Positions 1 to 8,690 of a DNA stretch of 58,811 nucleotides are shown here, piece after piece. The first letter of the stretch is position 1; each line of letters begins with the position of its first letter. The DNA comes from Comamonadaceae bacterium 2PF (GTDB lineage: Bacteria > Pseudomonadota > Gammaproteobacteria > Burkholderiales > Burkholderiaceae_C): the NCBI GenBank assembly GCA_005502875.1, contig SCMV01000023.1:1-58811 (forward strand). The letters run 5' to 3'. The notes under the pieces are model-generated. The model was not told the DNA's origin and ran no database searches. It worked only from the letters and a program-made list of their open reading frames with translations. Made by a program: the position numbers and the translations under genes.

Positions 1-33
1 CCCGCATCCCTCTGCCCACCCGCGATGGCGTGA
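1..33 (+). CDS. Possible C-terminal end of an upstream gene
   Basis: The first 33 bases read as an open frame that ends in TGA at 31-33. The stop overlaps the GTG start of the next gene as GTGA, the usual layout of a translationally coupled pair. Only ten codons are visible, so no function can be given, and the frame may be open by chance. Confidence 0.3.
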   Translation, partial: PASLCPPAMA

Positions 34-995
34 GCGCCAGCACCGTGGCCACACCGAGTGGCCCGTGGTCCAGCGTGCTCGACTTCCTGGCGGAGCGCAT
101 CCCGGCGGTCACCCGTGACGACTGGGCGCAACGCATGGCCCGAGGCGAGGTGCTCGACGCGCAAGGCCACCCCTTGCCACCCGACGCCCCGTTCAAGCCA
201 CAGACGCGGCTGCACTATTGGCGCAGCCTGCCCTTCGAGCACCGGGTGCCTTTCGAGGAGTCCATCGTCTTCCAGGACGAATGGCTGCTGGTGGCCGACA
301 AGCCGCACTTCCTGCCCGTGACGCCCAAGGGTCGCTACATCCAGGAGACGCTGCTGGTGCGCCTGAAGCGTCGAACCGGCATCGACACGCTGGTGCCCAT
401 GCACCGCATCGACCGCGAAACCGCGGGCCTGGTGGTCTTGACCATCCAGCCGCACACGCGCCACGCCTACCAAAGCCTGCTTCGCGACCACCAGATCGAG
501 AAGGTCTACGAGGCCATCGCGCCTTGGCGGCCAGACCTCGCCTGGCCCCTGCGTCGCATCAGTCGCCTGCAAGAGAGCGAGGCCCACTTCATGGCCATGC
601 AAGAGGTGCCCGGCGAGCCCAATGCAGACACCTTGATCGAGCCCCTCGAGTTGCTCGGCAACAGCTGTGAAGGCGCCCGCTGGGCCCGCTACCGGCTCAC
701 GCCACGCACAGGCCAGAAGCACCAGTTGCGCGCGCACCTGTGCGCCCTGGGCATGCCGATCGCCAACGACCAGATCTACCCCACGCTGCAGCCCGCACCT
801 GCTGTGGATCAGGCGCCAGACTTTTCGCAGCCCCTGCAGTTGCTGGCGCGGTCACTTCGCTTCACGGATCCGATCACGGGTCAGCGACGCGAGTTTCACA
901 GCCAGCGCCGACTGGACCCCGATGCGGTCACGCCAGGCGCGACTCAGGACCCGCCGCAGACAAGGCCTGCTCGACCGCCTCACGGCGGCGTTTGA
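30..995 (+). CDS. RluA-family pseudouridine synthase
   Basis: A 321-residue protein of the RluA/RsuA/TruC group, which isomerises uridine to pseudouridine in rRNA or tRNA. The family signature HRIDRETAG is present and its Asp, near residue 128, is the expected catalytic nucleophile. The N-terminal stretch (about residues 10-65) resembles a small S4-like RNA-binding domain, and the core continues to about residue 290. The start is GTG at 30, overlapping a possible upstream stop. The 3' end overlaps the convergent DUF3365 gene by 68 bases. The target RNA position cannot be told from sequence: RluA, RluC, RluD and TruC relatives share this core. Confidence 0.88.
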   Translation: MSASTVATPSGPWSSVLDFLAERIPAVTRDDWAQRMARGEVLDAQGHPLPPDAPFKPQTRLHYWRSLPFEHRVPFEESIVFQDEWLLVADKPHFLPVTPKGRYIQETLLVRLKRRTGIDTLVPMHRIDRETAGLVVLTIQPHTRHAYQSLLRDHQIEKVYEAIAPWRPDLAWPLRRISRLQESEAHFMAMQEVPGEPNADTLIEPLELLGNSCEGARWARYRLTPRTGQKHQLRAHLCALGMPIANDQIYPTLQPAPAVDQAPDFSQPLQLLARSLRFTDPITGQRREFHSQRRLDPDAVTPGATQDPPQTRPARPPHGGV

Positions 996-1881
996 ACGCA
1001 AGCACCACCACCCCGATCGAAGCCAGGCCGGCCACGCCCAGTGCAACCCAGGCCGCCGTGGGCACGCTCTGGCTGGCAGCCTGCAGGCCCGTCTGCACAG
1101 GCAGCTTCACGCTGATGACGCCAATGGGCTGGCCGACCTTGTAGCCAAAACCACCGCCGCCGTTGAACTGCTGGTTGGTGCGCAGGAAATCCGGCGCGCT
1201 CTCGGGGGTGTCGTGGCAACGAAGGCAGCTCTTTTGTGCGATCACGGCGCGCGCGTACAAGAGCTGGCCGCCCTGCACCTTCCAGAACTCATTGGGCGAT
1301 GCCTTCAGGCCCAAGTGACTGCCACCGAGCGGCCCCGACTTGGAGAAAGCTTCGGCACCATGCTCCTTGAAAGCCTTTTGCAAAGCATCGAGCGCCTCGA
1401 CCTCGAACGGATTGGGCGCGTTGTTGCGGTTGAGCACGGTGCGCGCCGTCATGCGGTACTGCGCCTGGCTGTTGGTGGCCATCAGCACATCGGCCACCTC
1501 ACGCTGGATCAACGCCGGGTTCTTCCAGTAATAGGTTTCGATGCGGGCCATGGCCTCGCGCTCACCCTGGCGTTGCTCGGCCTTGGCGCCGTTGAGCACC
1601 GTGGCATCGCCATCGCCACCTGCGTACACATTGCGCGTCAAGAAGCTGCCGGGCAAAGCCGCTGCGGCGCCCTGAGTCCGCGCGTGCACACCACCGTACT
1701 GAGAGGCCCAGCGACCGACCGTCTCGGCCATGTCGGCGACGATGCGCCCCTCGCTGACCGCGCGAGCCTTGACGAGGTTGTCCGCCGTCCACCAGGCCGC
1801 AGCCCCCAGGGCGGACACCAGCACAGCAACCAGGCCCACGAGGGCCAGGCCAGACGCAAAACCGGAAGATTGACGAGACAT
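928..1881 (-). CDS. DUF3365 (Tll0287-like) haem-binding membrane sensor protein
   Basis: A 317-residue protein with an N-terminal membrane helix (about residues 8-30), a periplasmic DUF3365 domain and a second membrane helix near residues 268-288, followed by a short basic cytoplasmic tail. A c-type haem motif CLRCH lies near residues 219-223, inside the DUF3365 domain, as in Tll0287-type sensors. The domain often caps kinases or chemoreceptors, but here it stands alone with no output domain. It may sense redox state or a ligand through haem; this is inference. Its 3' end runs 68 bases into the convergent pseudouridine synthase gene. Confidence 0.85.
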   Translation of the reverse strand: MSRQSSGFASGLALVGLVAVLVSALGAAAWWTADNLVKARAVSEGRIVADMAETVGRWASQYGGVHARTQGAAAALPGSFLTRNVYAGGDGDATVLNGAKAEQRQGEREAMARIETYYWKNPALIQREVADVLMATNSQAQYRMTARTVLNRNNAPNPFEVEALDALQKAFKEHGAEAFSKSGPLGGSHLGLKASPNEFWKVQGGQLLYARAVIAQKSCLRCHDTPESAPDFLRTNQQFNGGGGFGYKVGQPIGVISVKLPVQTGLQAASQSVPTAAWVALGVAGLASIGVVVLAFKRRREAVEQALSAAGPESRLA

Positions 1882-1914
1882 CGGATTCCTTGAATGGGTG
1901 GGTCAGTGGGGCGA

Positions 1915-2763
1915 TCAGGCCTGGCGACGCGCCATGGCTTCGCCCATGCGGATGGCACGTTCGGTCTGCCAGTCAGGCATGAAGGACAAAGGCCCCTTGG
2001 GGAACAGCATCACGACGGTCGAGCCCAGCAGGAAGCGGCCCATCTCGTCACCTTGCTTGAACTCGATGACCTGGTCGTGATAGGCCCACTCGCGCACCTG
2101 ACCCGGGCGCGGCGGATTCACCACACCGTGCCAGGTGGTGGCCATGCTGCCGACGACGGTGGCGCCCACCAGCGTGAGCACCATGGGGCCATGGGGCGTC
2201 TCGAACACGCAAACCACGCGCTCGTTGCGCGCGAACAGGCCGGACACGCCACGGGCCGTGGCGGGATTCACCGAGAACAGCTCACCCGGGACATGGATCA
2301 TGCGCGTGAGGCGGCCATCACAGGGCATGTGGATGCGGTGGTAGTCCTTGGGACTGAGGTAGAGCGTGGCGAAATGGCCGTTCTCGAACTGGGCCGCCAG
2401 GGCACGGTCACCCCCCACCAGCGCGGTGGTGGAGTAGCTGTGGCCCTTGGCCTGGAAGACCTGGTCGCGGTCGATGGGGCCGAGCTGGCTGATGGCGCCG
2501 TCCACGGGCGACACCCAGTCGGCCTTTGCCAGGGGGCGTGCACCCGCCTTCAGCGGCCGCGTGAAGAACTCGTTGAAGCTGGCGTAGGCGGCCGGATCGG
2601 GTTGCGCGGCCTCGGCCATGTTGACCCCATAGCGCCCGATGAACCAGCGGATGAAGGCGGTGGTCAGGGTGCCACCACGCAGCGAGGCACCAAAGCCCGC
2701 CAACGAGGTCAGCGCCTTCTTGGGCAGCACATGCTGCATGAGCACGAAGAGACGTTCAGACAC
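1915..2763 (-). CDS. psd: Phosphatidylserine decarboxylase, long bacterial type
   Basis: A protein of about 282 residues that decarboxylates phosphatidylserine to phosphatidylethanolamine at the inner membrane. The self-cleavage site LGST lies near residue 245; its Ser becomes the pyruvoyl cofactor. The Asp of SPVDG and the His of the KDYHRIH block, both part of the autoprocessing machinery, are present. I prefer the GTG at 2763 over the TTG at 2778: it is preceded by a GAAAG ribosome site and gives the N-terminus usual in this family (SERLFVL). It is divergent from the ABC importer. A second, short-type psd lies at 55700-56347 next to pssA. Confidence 0.92.
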   Translation of the reverse strand: MSERLFVLMQHVLPKKALTSLAGFGASLRGGTLTTAFIRWFIGRYGVNMAEAAQPDPAAYASFNEFFTRPLKAGARPLAKADWVSPVDGAISQLGPIDRDQVFQAKGHSYSTTALVGGDRALAAQFENGHFATLYLSPKDYHRIHMPCDGRLTRMIHVPGELFSVNPATARGVSGLFARNERVVCVFETPHGPMVLTLVGATVVGSMATTWHGVVNPPRPGQVREWAYHDQVIEFKQGDEMGRFLLGSTVVMLFPKGPLSFMPDWQTERAIRMGEAMARRQA

Positions 2764-2887
2764 AAATTCTTTCAGCAATGCACAGATAACATCCGAATTG
2801 TAGGACCCACCTTCGGCGTTGCATCAGGCGAAAATCCTCTGCACACCCCCTCAGTTCCGGTCCCTCCCCCTCAAGCTCGGAGTCCCC
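2764..2887. promoter_or_regulatory. Divergent intergenic region between psd and the ABC importer
   Basis: About 124 bases that must hold promoters for both directions. I checked it for a thiamine (TPP) riboswitch, because the ABC importer is of the NMT1/THI5 type, and found no thi-box. GGAG stands a few bases before the ATG at 2888. No convincing -35/-10 pair could be assigned. Confidence 0.4.
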
Positions 2888-3883
2888 ATGCGCATCGCAT
2901 CGCTCCAGCGCCGCCTGCTTGGCAGCCTGGCCTTCGCCCTCGCCTTCACCAGCCCTTGCGCGCAAGCCACCGAGAAGTTCGTTTTCCTGACCGACTGGTT
3001 CGCGCAGGCCGAGCACGGTGGCTTCTACCAGGCCCAGGCGCAAGGCCTCTACAAGCAGGCGGGGCTCGACGTGACCCTCCGCATGGGCGGCCCGCAGGTC
3101 AACCTGGTGCAACTGCTAGCCGCCGGTCAGGCCGACTGCATCATGGGCTTTGACGTGCAGACGATGAAGGCCTGGGAGCAAGGTGTGCAGGCCGTCACCG
3201 TCGCGGCCTTCGCCCAGAAAGACCCGCTGGTGCTCATCGCCCACCCCGACGTGCAGCGCGTCGAAGACCTCAAAGATCGCACGCTCTTGATCGGTCAGGT
3301 CGGTCAGGTCACCTACTGGCCCTGGCTGAAGGCGCGCCACGGTTTCACCGACGCACAGGTGCGCCCCTACACCTTCAACATCCAGCCCTTCCTGGCCGAC
3401 AAGCGCATCGCCCAGCAGGGTTACCTGACGTCCGAGCCCTACAGCATCGAAAAAGCCTCGGGCACCAAGCCCAAGGTGTTCCTGCTGGCCGACCAGGGCT
3501 GGCCGCCTTACGCCGGCTCCGTCGTGTGCCTGCAGCGCACCATCGAGCAGCGACCGCAAGCGGTCACGGCCTTCCTCAAGGCCTCGGCCGAAGGCTGGAA
3601 GCGCTACCTGCAGAGCGACCCGAAACCCGCCAACGCCCTCATCAAGCGCGACAACCCCAACATGACGGACGACGTCATCGCGCAGTCCATCGCGTTGATC
3701 AGATCCCACGGCATCGTGCTGGGGGGCGACGCCGCTTCGCAAGGCATCGGCATCATCACCGACGAGCGCATGAAGCGCACCTTCGACATGCTGGTGCAGC
3801 ACAAGCTGATCGATCCGGCCAAGGTGGACTGGCGCAAGACCTACACCACCCGCCTGATCCGCCAGGCGCAGGTCAAGCCTTGA
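2888..3883 (+). CDS. ABC importer substrate-binding protein, NMT1/THI5-like
   Basis: A 331-residue periplasmic binding protein with a clear Sec signal peptide (cleavage after about residue 26, ...SPCAQA). The mature part begins with the family block KFVFLTDWFAQAEHGGFY. NMT1/THI5-like proteins bind pyrimidine thiamine precursors, riboflavin-like compounds, taurine or sulfonates; the ligand here is not determined. A longer reading from TTG at 2819 is rejected because the ATG at 2888 has a GGAG site and starts the signal peptide. The stop overlaps the TTG start of the ATPase, so the three importer genes form one operon. Confidence 0.88.
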   Translation: MRIASLQRRLLGSLAFALAFTSPCAQATEKFVFLTDWFAQAEHGGFYQAQAQGLYKQAGLDVTLRMGGPQVNLVQLLAAGQADCIMGFDVQTMKAWEQGVQAVTVAAFAQKDPLVLIAHPDVQRVEDLKDRTLLIGQVGQVTYWPWLKARHGFTDAQVRPYTFNIQPFLADKRIAQQGYLTSEPYSIEKASGTKPKVFLLADQGWPPYAGSVVCLQRTIEQRPQAVTAFLKASAEGWKRYLQSDPKPANALIKRDNPNMTDDVIAQSIALIRSHGIVLGGDAASQGIGIITDERMKRTFDMLVQHKLIDPAKVDWRKTYTTRLIRQAQVKP

Positions 3884-4701
3884 GCGCGCCATTCGCGGTC
3901 GAGTTGCGACAGGTCGGGTTGCGCCACGGCAGCGGCCTTCAGGCGCTCGACCAGGTCAGCTTGCAGGTTGCGCCGGGCGAGTTCGTGTGCCTGGTCGGCC
4001 CTTCGGGTTGTGGCAAAAGCTCGCTGCTCAAGCTCATCGCGGGCTTGTGGCAAGCCACTTCAGGCCAGGTCCGCGTGGCTGGCCTGGATCCTTGCCAGCC
4101 AGGCGCTCGCCAACAGCTGTCCTTTGTTTTCCAGGAGCCAACCTTGATGCCATGGGCCAGCGTGGCGGACAACGTGGGGTTGCCGCTGAAACTCGCTGGT
4201 GTGCAGGCCCGCGAACGCACAGATCGGGTCGATGCAGCCTTGCAACGGGTGGGTCTGCAAGCCTTTGCACAGGCCCTGCCACACGAGCTCTCGGGCGGCA
4301 TGCAGATGCGGGTCTCCATCGCCCGGGAGCTGACAACCGGACCGGCCATCCTCTTGCTGGACGAGCCCTTCGGCGCGCTCGACGAAATCACCCGTCACAA
4401 ACTGAACGACGAGCTGCTGTCGATCTGGGCAAAAGGCGGCCTCACCGTGGTCTTCGTGACCCACAGCCTGGCTGAGGCGGCCTACCTGGGCACGCGTGCG
4501 TGCGTGATGGGGTCTCGCCCAGGGCGCATCGTGTTCGAGGACAGCGTCCATCAACCCTGGCCCCGCCCCGAGCACCACCGCACCAGCGCCGAGTTCAACC
4601 AGCGGCTGCGCTCCCTGCATGGCGCGCTGGCCGAGGTCAGCGTGGCCGCACCGGCACCCTCTGTGCTGGCCACGCAAGGCAACTTGCACCCCCGCCCTTG
4701 A
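3880..4701 (+). CDS. ABC importer ATP-binding protein
   Basis: A 273-residue ATPase of the nitrate/taurine/thiamine-precursor importer class. It has Walker A GPSGCGKSS, a Q-loop in FVFQEP, signature LSGGMQMR (the second Q/M is slightly unusual), Walker B ILLLDEP and the switch His in VTHS. The start is TTG at 3880, overlapping the binding-protein stop as TTGA, which fits translational coupling; the open frame extends further upstream but would run through the preceding gene. Four bases separate its stop from the permease ATG. Confidence 0.88.
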   Translation: MSAPFAVELRQVGLRHGSGLQALDQVSLQVAPGEFVCLVGPSGCGKSSLLKLIAGLWQATSGQVRVAGLDPCQPGARQQLSFVFQEPTLMPWASVADNVGLPLKLAGVQARERTDRVDAALQRVGLQAFAQALPHELSGGMQMRVSIARELTTGPAILLLDEPFGALDEITRHKLNDELLSIWAKGGLTVVFVTHSLAEAAYLGTRACVMGSRPGRIVFEDSVHQPWPRPEHHRTSAEFNQRLRSLHGALAEVSVAAPAPSVLATQGNLHPRP

Positions 4702-4705
4702 GACC

Positions 4706-5542
4706 ATGAGCCAGGAGCCTTCCAACACGTCCACCAAGCTTTGGGCGACCCAGCCGATCGTGTCGCGACTGGGGCAAGCCATGCCATGGCTCGTCGCCAT
4801 CGTGTTCGTGCTGCTCTGGCAAGCCTGGGTCACGCTCGCCGACGTGCCGGCCTACCTCGTGCCCGCCCCCAGCGAGATCGCTCGCCGGCTCCTGTCCGAC
4901 TGGCACCTGTTGGCTCCCGCCTGGTGGACCACGGTGAAGGTGACGGCGCTGGCCTTGCTGTGCGCCATCGTTGTGGGCTCGCTCGCGGCCTTCGTGTTCG
5001 TGCAAAGCCGCTGGATCGAGGCGGCCTTCTTCCCGTATGCGGTGCTGTTGCAGGTCACGCCCATCGTGGCCATCGCGCCGCTGATCATCATCTGGGTTCA
5101 GGACCCCACCTGGTCGCTGGTGATCTGCGCGACGCTGGTGGCGCTGTTTCCTGTCATCGCCAACACCACGCAGGGTCTGCGCAGCGTGTCACCCGGCTTG
5201 CTGGCCTACTTCCAGCTGCGTGGGGCCACCCGGTGGCAAACGCTGTGGCAGTTGCGCGTGCCAAGTGCCCTGCCCCTGGTGTTCACCGGCTGGCGCATCG
5301 CCGGTGGCCTGGCGCTGATCGGCGCGGTGGTGGCCGAGTTCGTGGCGGGCACCGGGGGCACGGCCTCAGGCCTGGCGTACCAAATCCTGCAATCGGGCTA
5401 TCAGCTCGACATCCCGCGCATGTTTGCCGCGCTGACGCTGATCTCGGCGACCGGCGTCGCGCTGTTTGCGCTCATCACCGCCATGAGTCGGCGCCTGCTG
5501 GGCCAATGGCACGAGAGCGAAAGACCAGGCCAACCCCGCTGA
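4706..5542 (+). CDS. ABC importer permease (BPD transport family)
   Basis: A 278-residue inner-membrane permease with about six hydrophobic helices and an EAA-type loop near residues 175-200 (LRGATRWQTLWQLRVPSALP), the contact site for the ATPase. It starts at ATG 4706, four bases after the ATPase stop. With its partners it forms a complete SsuABC/ThiXYZ-like importer. No pathway gene lies nearby to reveal the substrate. Confidence 0.88.
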   Translation: MSQEPSNTSTKLWATQPIVSRLGQAMPWLVAIVFVLLWQAWVTLADVPAYLVPAPSEIARRLLSDWHLLAPAWWTTVKVTALALLCAIVVGSLAAFVFVQSRWIEAAFFPYAVLLQVTPIVAIAPLIIIWVQDPTWSLVICATLVALFPVIANTTQGLRSVSPGLLAYFQLRGATRWQTLWQLRVPSALPLVFTGWRIAGGLALIGAVVAEFVAGTGGTASGLAYQILQSGYQLDIPRMFAALTLISATGVALFALITAMSRRLLGQWHESERPGQPR

Positions 5543-5602
5543 ACCGCAGACTGACAACAGACAGAACCTCGCAGGAGCCCGCAGGCCAAGGCACCGCGCG
5601 CC

Positions 5603-6151
5603 TCAGTCCTTCCATAGCTGCTGCCAGCCCGCCTGCCCCAGGCGCTCCAAGGTGCGGATGTTTTCTTCGTAGATCGAGTCCGCCTCCGGGAAGGCCTCCA
5701 CCGCGCGGTCCAGGCTGGCCTCGCGGATGAGGTGCAGCGTCGGGTGCGGCGATCGGTTGCTCAGGTTGCCCAGGTCGTCGGCGTCGGTGCCCGCGAACTG
5801 GTACTGCGGGTGAAAGCTCGCGATCTGCAACTCGCCCTCCAGCCCCATGTCGGCCAACACCGCATCGGCCACATCCAGGAAATCGTTGTAATCGAGGAAG
5901 TCCTGCAGCACGCCAGGGTGCATCAGCAAGGTCGTGTCGACCTCTTCGGGGTCGGCATCTCGCAGGAACGCCAACTCCTCGGCCAGGTCATGCGCCAAGG
6001 CCTCGGGCGTCTGCGCATCGGACACCCGCCAGCGGATCTGCCCCTTGACGTGCACGCCCTTGGCGAAGGGACACAGGTTCAAGCCGATGACGGCCCTCTC
6101 CAGCCAGCGGCGGGTATCGTGGATGATGGCGTCGTGGTCGATTTTCTGCAT
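5603..6151 (-). CDS. DUF1415 family protein
   Basis: A 182-residue soluble protein starting at ATG 6151. It carries the conserved features of DUF1415 proteins of gamma- and beta-proteobacteria, including the block [10 protein letters not shown] near the N-terminus and the [10 protein letters not shown] segment. Function is unknown. The open frame continues 1.2 kb upstream of this ATG, but that part lies antisense to the MOSC and ureD genes and is not coding. It is divergent from the MOSC gene, with 90 bases between the starts. Confidence 0.82.
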   Translation of the reverse strand: MQKIDHDAIIHDTRRWLERAVIGLNLCPFAKGVHVKGQIRWRVSDAQTPEALAHDLAEELAFLRDADPEEVDTTLLMHPGVLQDFLDYNDFLDVADAVLADMGLEGELQIASFHPQYQFAGTDADDLGNLSNRSPHPTLHLIREASLDRAVEAFPEADSIYEENIRTLERLGQAGWQQLWKD

Positions 6152-6188
6152 GCCCGCATTGTCGCCGAGCCCCCTCGATCGACCGAGC

Positions 6189-6223
6189 CGGTTGACAGGG
6201 CAAGGCCCCGACAAAGTCAACCG
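6189..6223. promoter_or_regulatory. Inverted repeat between the DUF1415 and MOSC genes
   Basis: A perfect 8-base inverted repeat, CGGTTGAC at 6189-6196 and GTCAACCG at 6216-6223, sits in the 90-base divergent gap. The left half contains TTGACA, a good -35 element for the MOSC gene. It could be an operator serving both genes; no regulator gene is adjacent. Confidence 0.4.
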
Positions 6224-6241
6224 ATTCGCCCCCACACCGCC

Positions 6242-6811
6242 ATGACACAGCTGCACCTGCCTGAAACCGCCCCCAGCCTTGCTCCCGCCTCGCTCAGGGA
6301 CCTGGCATCGCGCTTCCCACACGTCGGTCGCATCGAAGCCATCCACCTGCGCCCTGCCCGGCTCACCCCCGTTCACTCGGTGAACGCTGCCGAACTCATC
6401 GCCGACCGCGGACTGGCGGGTGACCGCAGCGCGGCGCGTGCGCCCAGCCGCCCAGGCGGCGGCAAGCGCCAGGTCACGCTGATCCAGGCCGAACACCTGC
6501 CCGTGATCGCTGCCTTGAGCGGCCTGCCTCGCGTCGATGCCGCTGAGCTGCGCCGAAACCTCGTCATCTCGGGCCTGAACCTCGTGGCCGCACGCAGCCT
6601 GTTCAAGGACCAGCGCCTGGTGCTGCGCCTGGGTGACGACGCCGTGCTCGAACTCACCGGCCCCTGCGACCCTTGCTCGCGCATGGAAGCCCTCCTGGGG
6701 CCTGGTGGGCACAACGCGATGCGCGGCCATGGGGGCATGACGGCACGGGTGTTGCAAGCTGGCGCCATCCGCGTGGGCGATGCGGTGCGCTGCACCCCTT
6801 GGCCCGCCTGA
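6242..6811 (+). CDS. MOSC domain protein
   Basis: A 189-residue protein made almost wholly of a MOSC (molybdenum cofactor sulfurase C-terminal) domain. The conserved Cys lies in the segment [10 protein letters not shown] near residue 143, and the GDR of the N-terminal strand (RGLAGDRSA) is present. MOSC proteins such as YiiM use molybdenum cofactor to reduce N-hydroxylated compounds or carry sulfur; the substrate here is unknown. The start is ATG 6242; the longer open frame from 5732 is antisense to DUF1415. Confidence 0.85.
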   Translation: MTQLHLPETAPSLAPASLRDLASRFPHVGRIEAIHLRPARLTPVHSVNAAELIADRGLAGDRSAARAPSRPGGGKRQVTLIQAEHLPVIAALSGLPRVDAAELRRNLVISGLNLVAARSLFKDQRLVLRLGDDAVLELTGPCDPCSRMEALLGPGGHNAMRGHGGMTARVLQAGAIRVGDAVRCTPWPA

Positions 6812-6868
6812 GCCCCAGATAAACTGCGCCCGCGCCCGCGCTGGAGCGGACGCCCAACCCCACACCCC

Positions 6869-7714
6869 ATGAGCTGGCACGGCCAACTGACCCTGAACTA
6901 CCGCCTCGACGGCGAACGCACCACCGCCCTCGACCGCCACCACGGCCCGCTGCGCGTGCTGCAGCGCCTCTACCCCGAGTCCGAACGCGTCTGCCACCAC
7001 GTGCTGGTGCACCCCCCCGGCGGCATCGTGGGCGGCGACGTGCTGGACATCGACCTGCGCATGCAGCCCGGCAGCCATGCCCTGATCACCACGCCCGGTG
7101 CCACGCGCTTCTACAAGAGCGCGCAGGCCGAAGCCAGGCAAAGCCTCGTGGCGCGGCTGGAGCCAGGCGCACGCCTCGAATGGCTGCCGCTCGAAGCCAT
7201 TGCCTACCGCGGCTGCCAGGCCGTCAACGCCATGCGTTTCGAGCTGGCCGAGGGCGCCGAAATGATCGGCTGGGACGTGCTCGCGCTGGGCCTGCCCGCA
7301 GCTGGCGAATCGTTTTCGGACCCCGCCTTTGCCCACGGCCGCTACACGCAGGAGATTGAACTGCCCGGCGTGTGGCTGGAGCGCGGCACCGTGCGCGCCA
7401 CCGACACGCACCTGCTCGACAGCCCGCTAGGCTGGGCAGGCAAGCGCGTCATGGCCACGGTGTGGTTCGCGGCGGGTCAGCCCCTGACACGGCAGCGCCG
7501 CGAAGCCCTGCTCGATGCCGCCCGAGCCCAGGCCGATGGCTCCGTGCTGGGCCTCACCGCCGGCAGCACCAGCCCCCACGAGCACGTTGTGCTGATGCGC
7601 GTGCTGGCAGACCGGGTCGAGCCAGCCATGGCCTTGTTGAGCCAGGCATGGGCCAGCTGGCGCCGCACCGCTTGGGGCATCGAGCCTTGCCCACCCCGGG
7701 TGTGGCGCACCTGA
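6869..7714 (+). CDS. ureD: Urease accessory protein UreD/UreH
   Basis: A 281-residue protein with the features of UreD: the block HPPGGIVGGDVLDID near residues 48-63, TTPGATRFYKS near 83-93, and the segment LEWLPLEAIAYRG. UreD binds apo-urease together with UreF and UreG and helps nickel insertion. In Burkholderiales ureD normally heads a ureDABCEFG cluster. Here no ureA, ureB, ureC, ureE, ureF or ureG follows: the next gene is a response regulator. It starts at ATG 6869, 57 bases after the MOSC gene. The rest of the urease set, if present, lies elsewhere. Confidence 0.9.
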   Translation: MSWHGQLTLNYRLDGERTTALDRHHGPLRVLQRLYPESERVCHHVLVHPPGGIVGGDVLDIDLRMQPGSHALITTPGATRFYKSAQAEARQSLVARLEPGARLEWLPLEAIAYRGCQAVNAMRFELAEGAEMIGWDVLALGLPAAGESFSDPAFAHGRYTQEIELPGVWLERGTVRATDTHLLDSPLGWAGKRVMATVWFAAGQPLTRQRREALLDAARAQADGSVLGLTAGSTSPHEHVVLMRVLADRVEPAMALLSQAWASWRRTAWGIEPCPPRVWRT

Positions 7715-7951
7715 GCCGCAAAGCCGGGGGCCGGGGCCGACCCAGCCGCCATCTCAGGTCAACCCGCCACACTCCCACAACCTGTCCACCGGGTCCATTT
7801 CGATTCTAGGGAGGTCGCCGGCTCCAGGCTCAAAGCGAACTATCATCGCGCGAGAACCAACACATCGCGCGACCGGGCGGCCAGGGAGGCCGGTGCCCGA
7901 GGGCAGACAACCCGGCCGACGCAAAAAAAAAGCCAAAACCAGGAGTCCGCC
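7715..7951. other. Intergenic region before the two-component genes
   Basis: No gene seen. It should hold the promoter of the response regulator. A run of nine A at about 7923-7931 and a clear AGGAG ribosome site at 7941 precede the ATG. I could not assign a convincing terminator for ureD. Confidence 0.5.
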
Positions 7952-8668
7952 ATGAAGGTCTTGCTCATCGACGACCACCCCCTGATCCTGTCCGCGCTGC
8001 GCACCGTGATCCAGGGCCTGGGTGACCACGTTCACGTTGCCACCGCCGACAGCGCCCGCGCCGCCCGCGACACCCTGCGCCAGGACCCGAGCCACGACCT
8101 CGTGCTGCTCGACCTGCAACTCGGCGATGCCGATGGCTTCGACCTGCTGGCGGACCTGCGCTCGCTCTACCCCGCTTTGCCCGTCGTGGTGGTTTCGGCC
8201 TCCGACCGCACCAGCGACGTCATCCGCGCCATCGACATGGGCGCCATGGGCTTCGTGCCCAAGCGGGCCAGCAACGACACCTTGCTTGAAGCCCTGGAGC
8301 AGGTCATCTCCGGCGGCGTCTACGTGCCGCCGATGAGCATGGGGGCCGACTTCCAACCCACGCTCAACCACGCATCGCCCTTGCGGCAGGTTCAGCAGGC
8401 CGCGCAAACCTCCGACTACCAGCAGACCGCGCCCAGCCTGCGCCAGCTGGGCCTGACGGCCCGCCAGACCGACGTGCTCAACCTGCTGCTCAAGGGCCAG
8501 CCGAACAAGCTGATCGCCCGCGAACTGGGCCTGTCGGTCGAGACCGTCAAAGACCACGTCGCAGCGGTGCTGCGCACCCTGGGCGTGAGCTCGCGCACCC
8601 AGGCCGTGATCGCGGTCAGCCAGATCCTGCAAAAGCAGGCGGGCGCTCCGGCCTGGTCGGCCCACTGA
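7952..8668 (+). CDS. LuxR/NarL-type response regulator
   Basis: A 238-residue regulator with an N-terminal receiver domain (acidic pair DD at residues 8-9, phospho-acceptor Asp near 54 in LLDLQL, conserved Lys near 103 in VPKRAS) and a C-terminal LuxR helix-turn-helix (about residues 165-230, LTARQTDVLNLLLKG and NKLIARELGLSVETVKDHVA). An AGGAG site stands 6 bases before the ATG. It is followed after 22 bases by a hybrid histidine kinase, almost certainly its partner. The target genes are unknown. Confidence 0.92.
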   Translation: MKVLLIDDHPLILSALRTVIQGLGDHVHVATADSARAARDTLRQDPSHDLVLLDLQLGDADGFDLLADLRSLYPALPVVVVSASDRTSDVIRAIDMGAMGFVPKRASNDTLLEALEQVISGGVYVPPMSMGADFQPTLNHASPLRQVQQAAQTSDYQQTAPSLRQLGLTARQTDVLNLLLKGQPNKLIARELGLSVETVKDHVAAVLRTLGVSSRTQAVIAVSQILQKQAGAPAWSAH

Positions 8669-8690
8669 AACCCCAAGGAAGTTGAACACC

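Noticed and set aside
2764-2887. Thiamine riboswitch before the NMT1/THI5-type importer
   Set aside because: No thi-box motif or matching stems were seen in the leader, so the ligand cannot be inferred from a riboswitch.
5603-7411. A 602-residue minus-strand frame containing DUF1415
   Set aside because: Only the last 182 codons (from ATG 6151) show a protein family; the rest is antisense to the MOSC and ureD genes.
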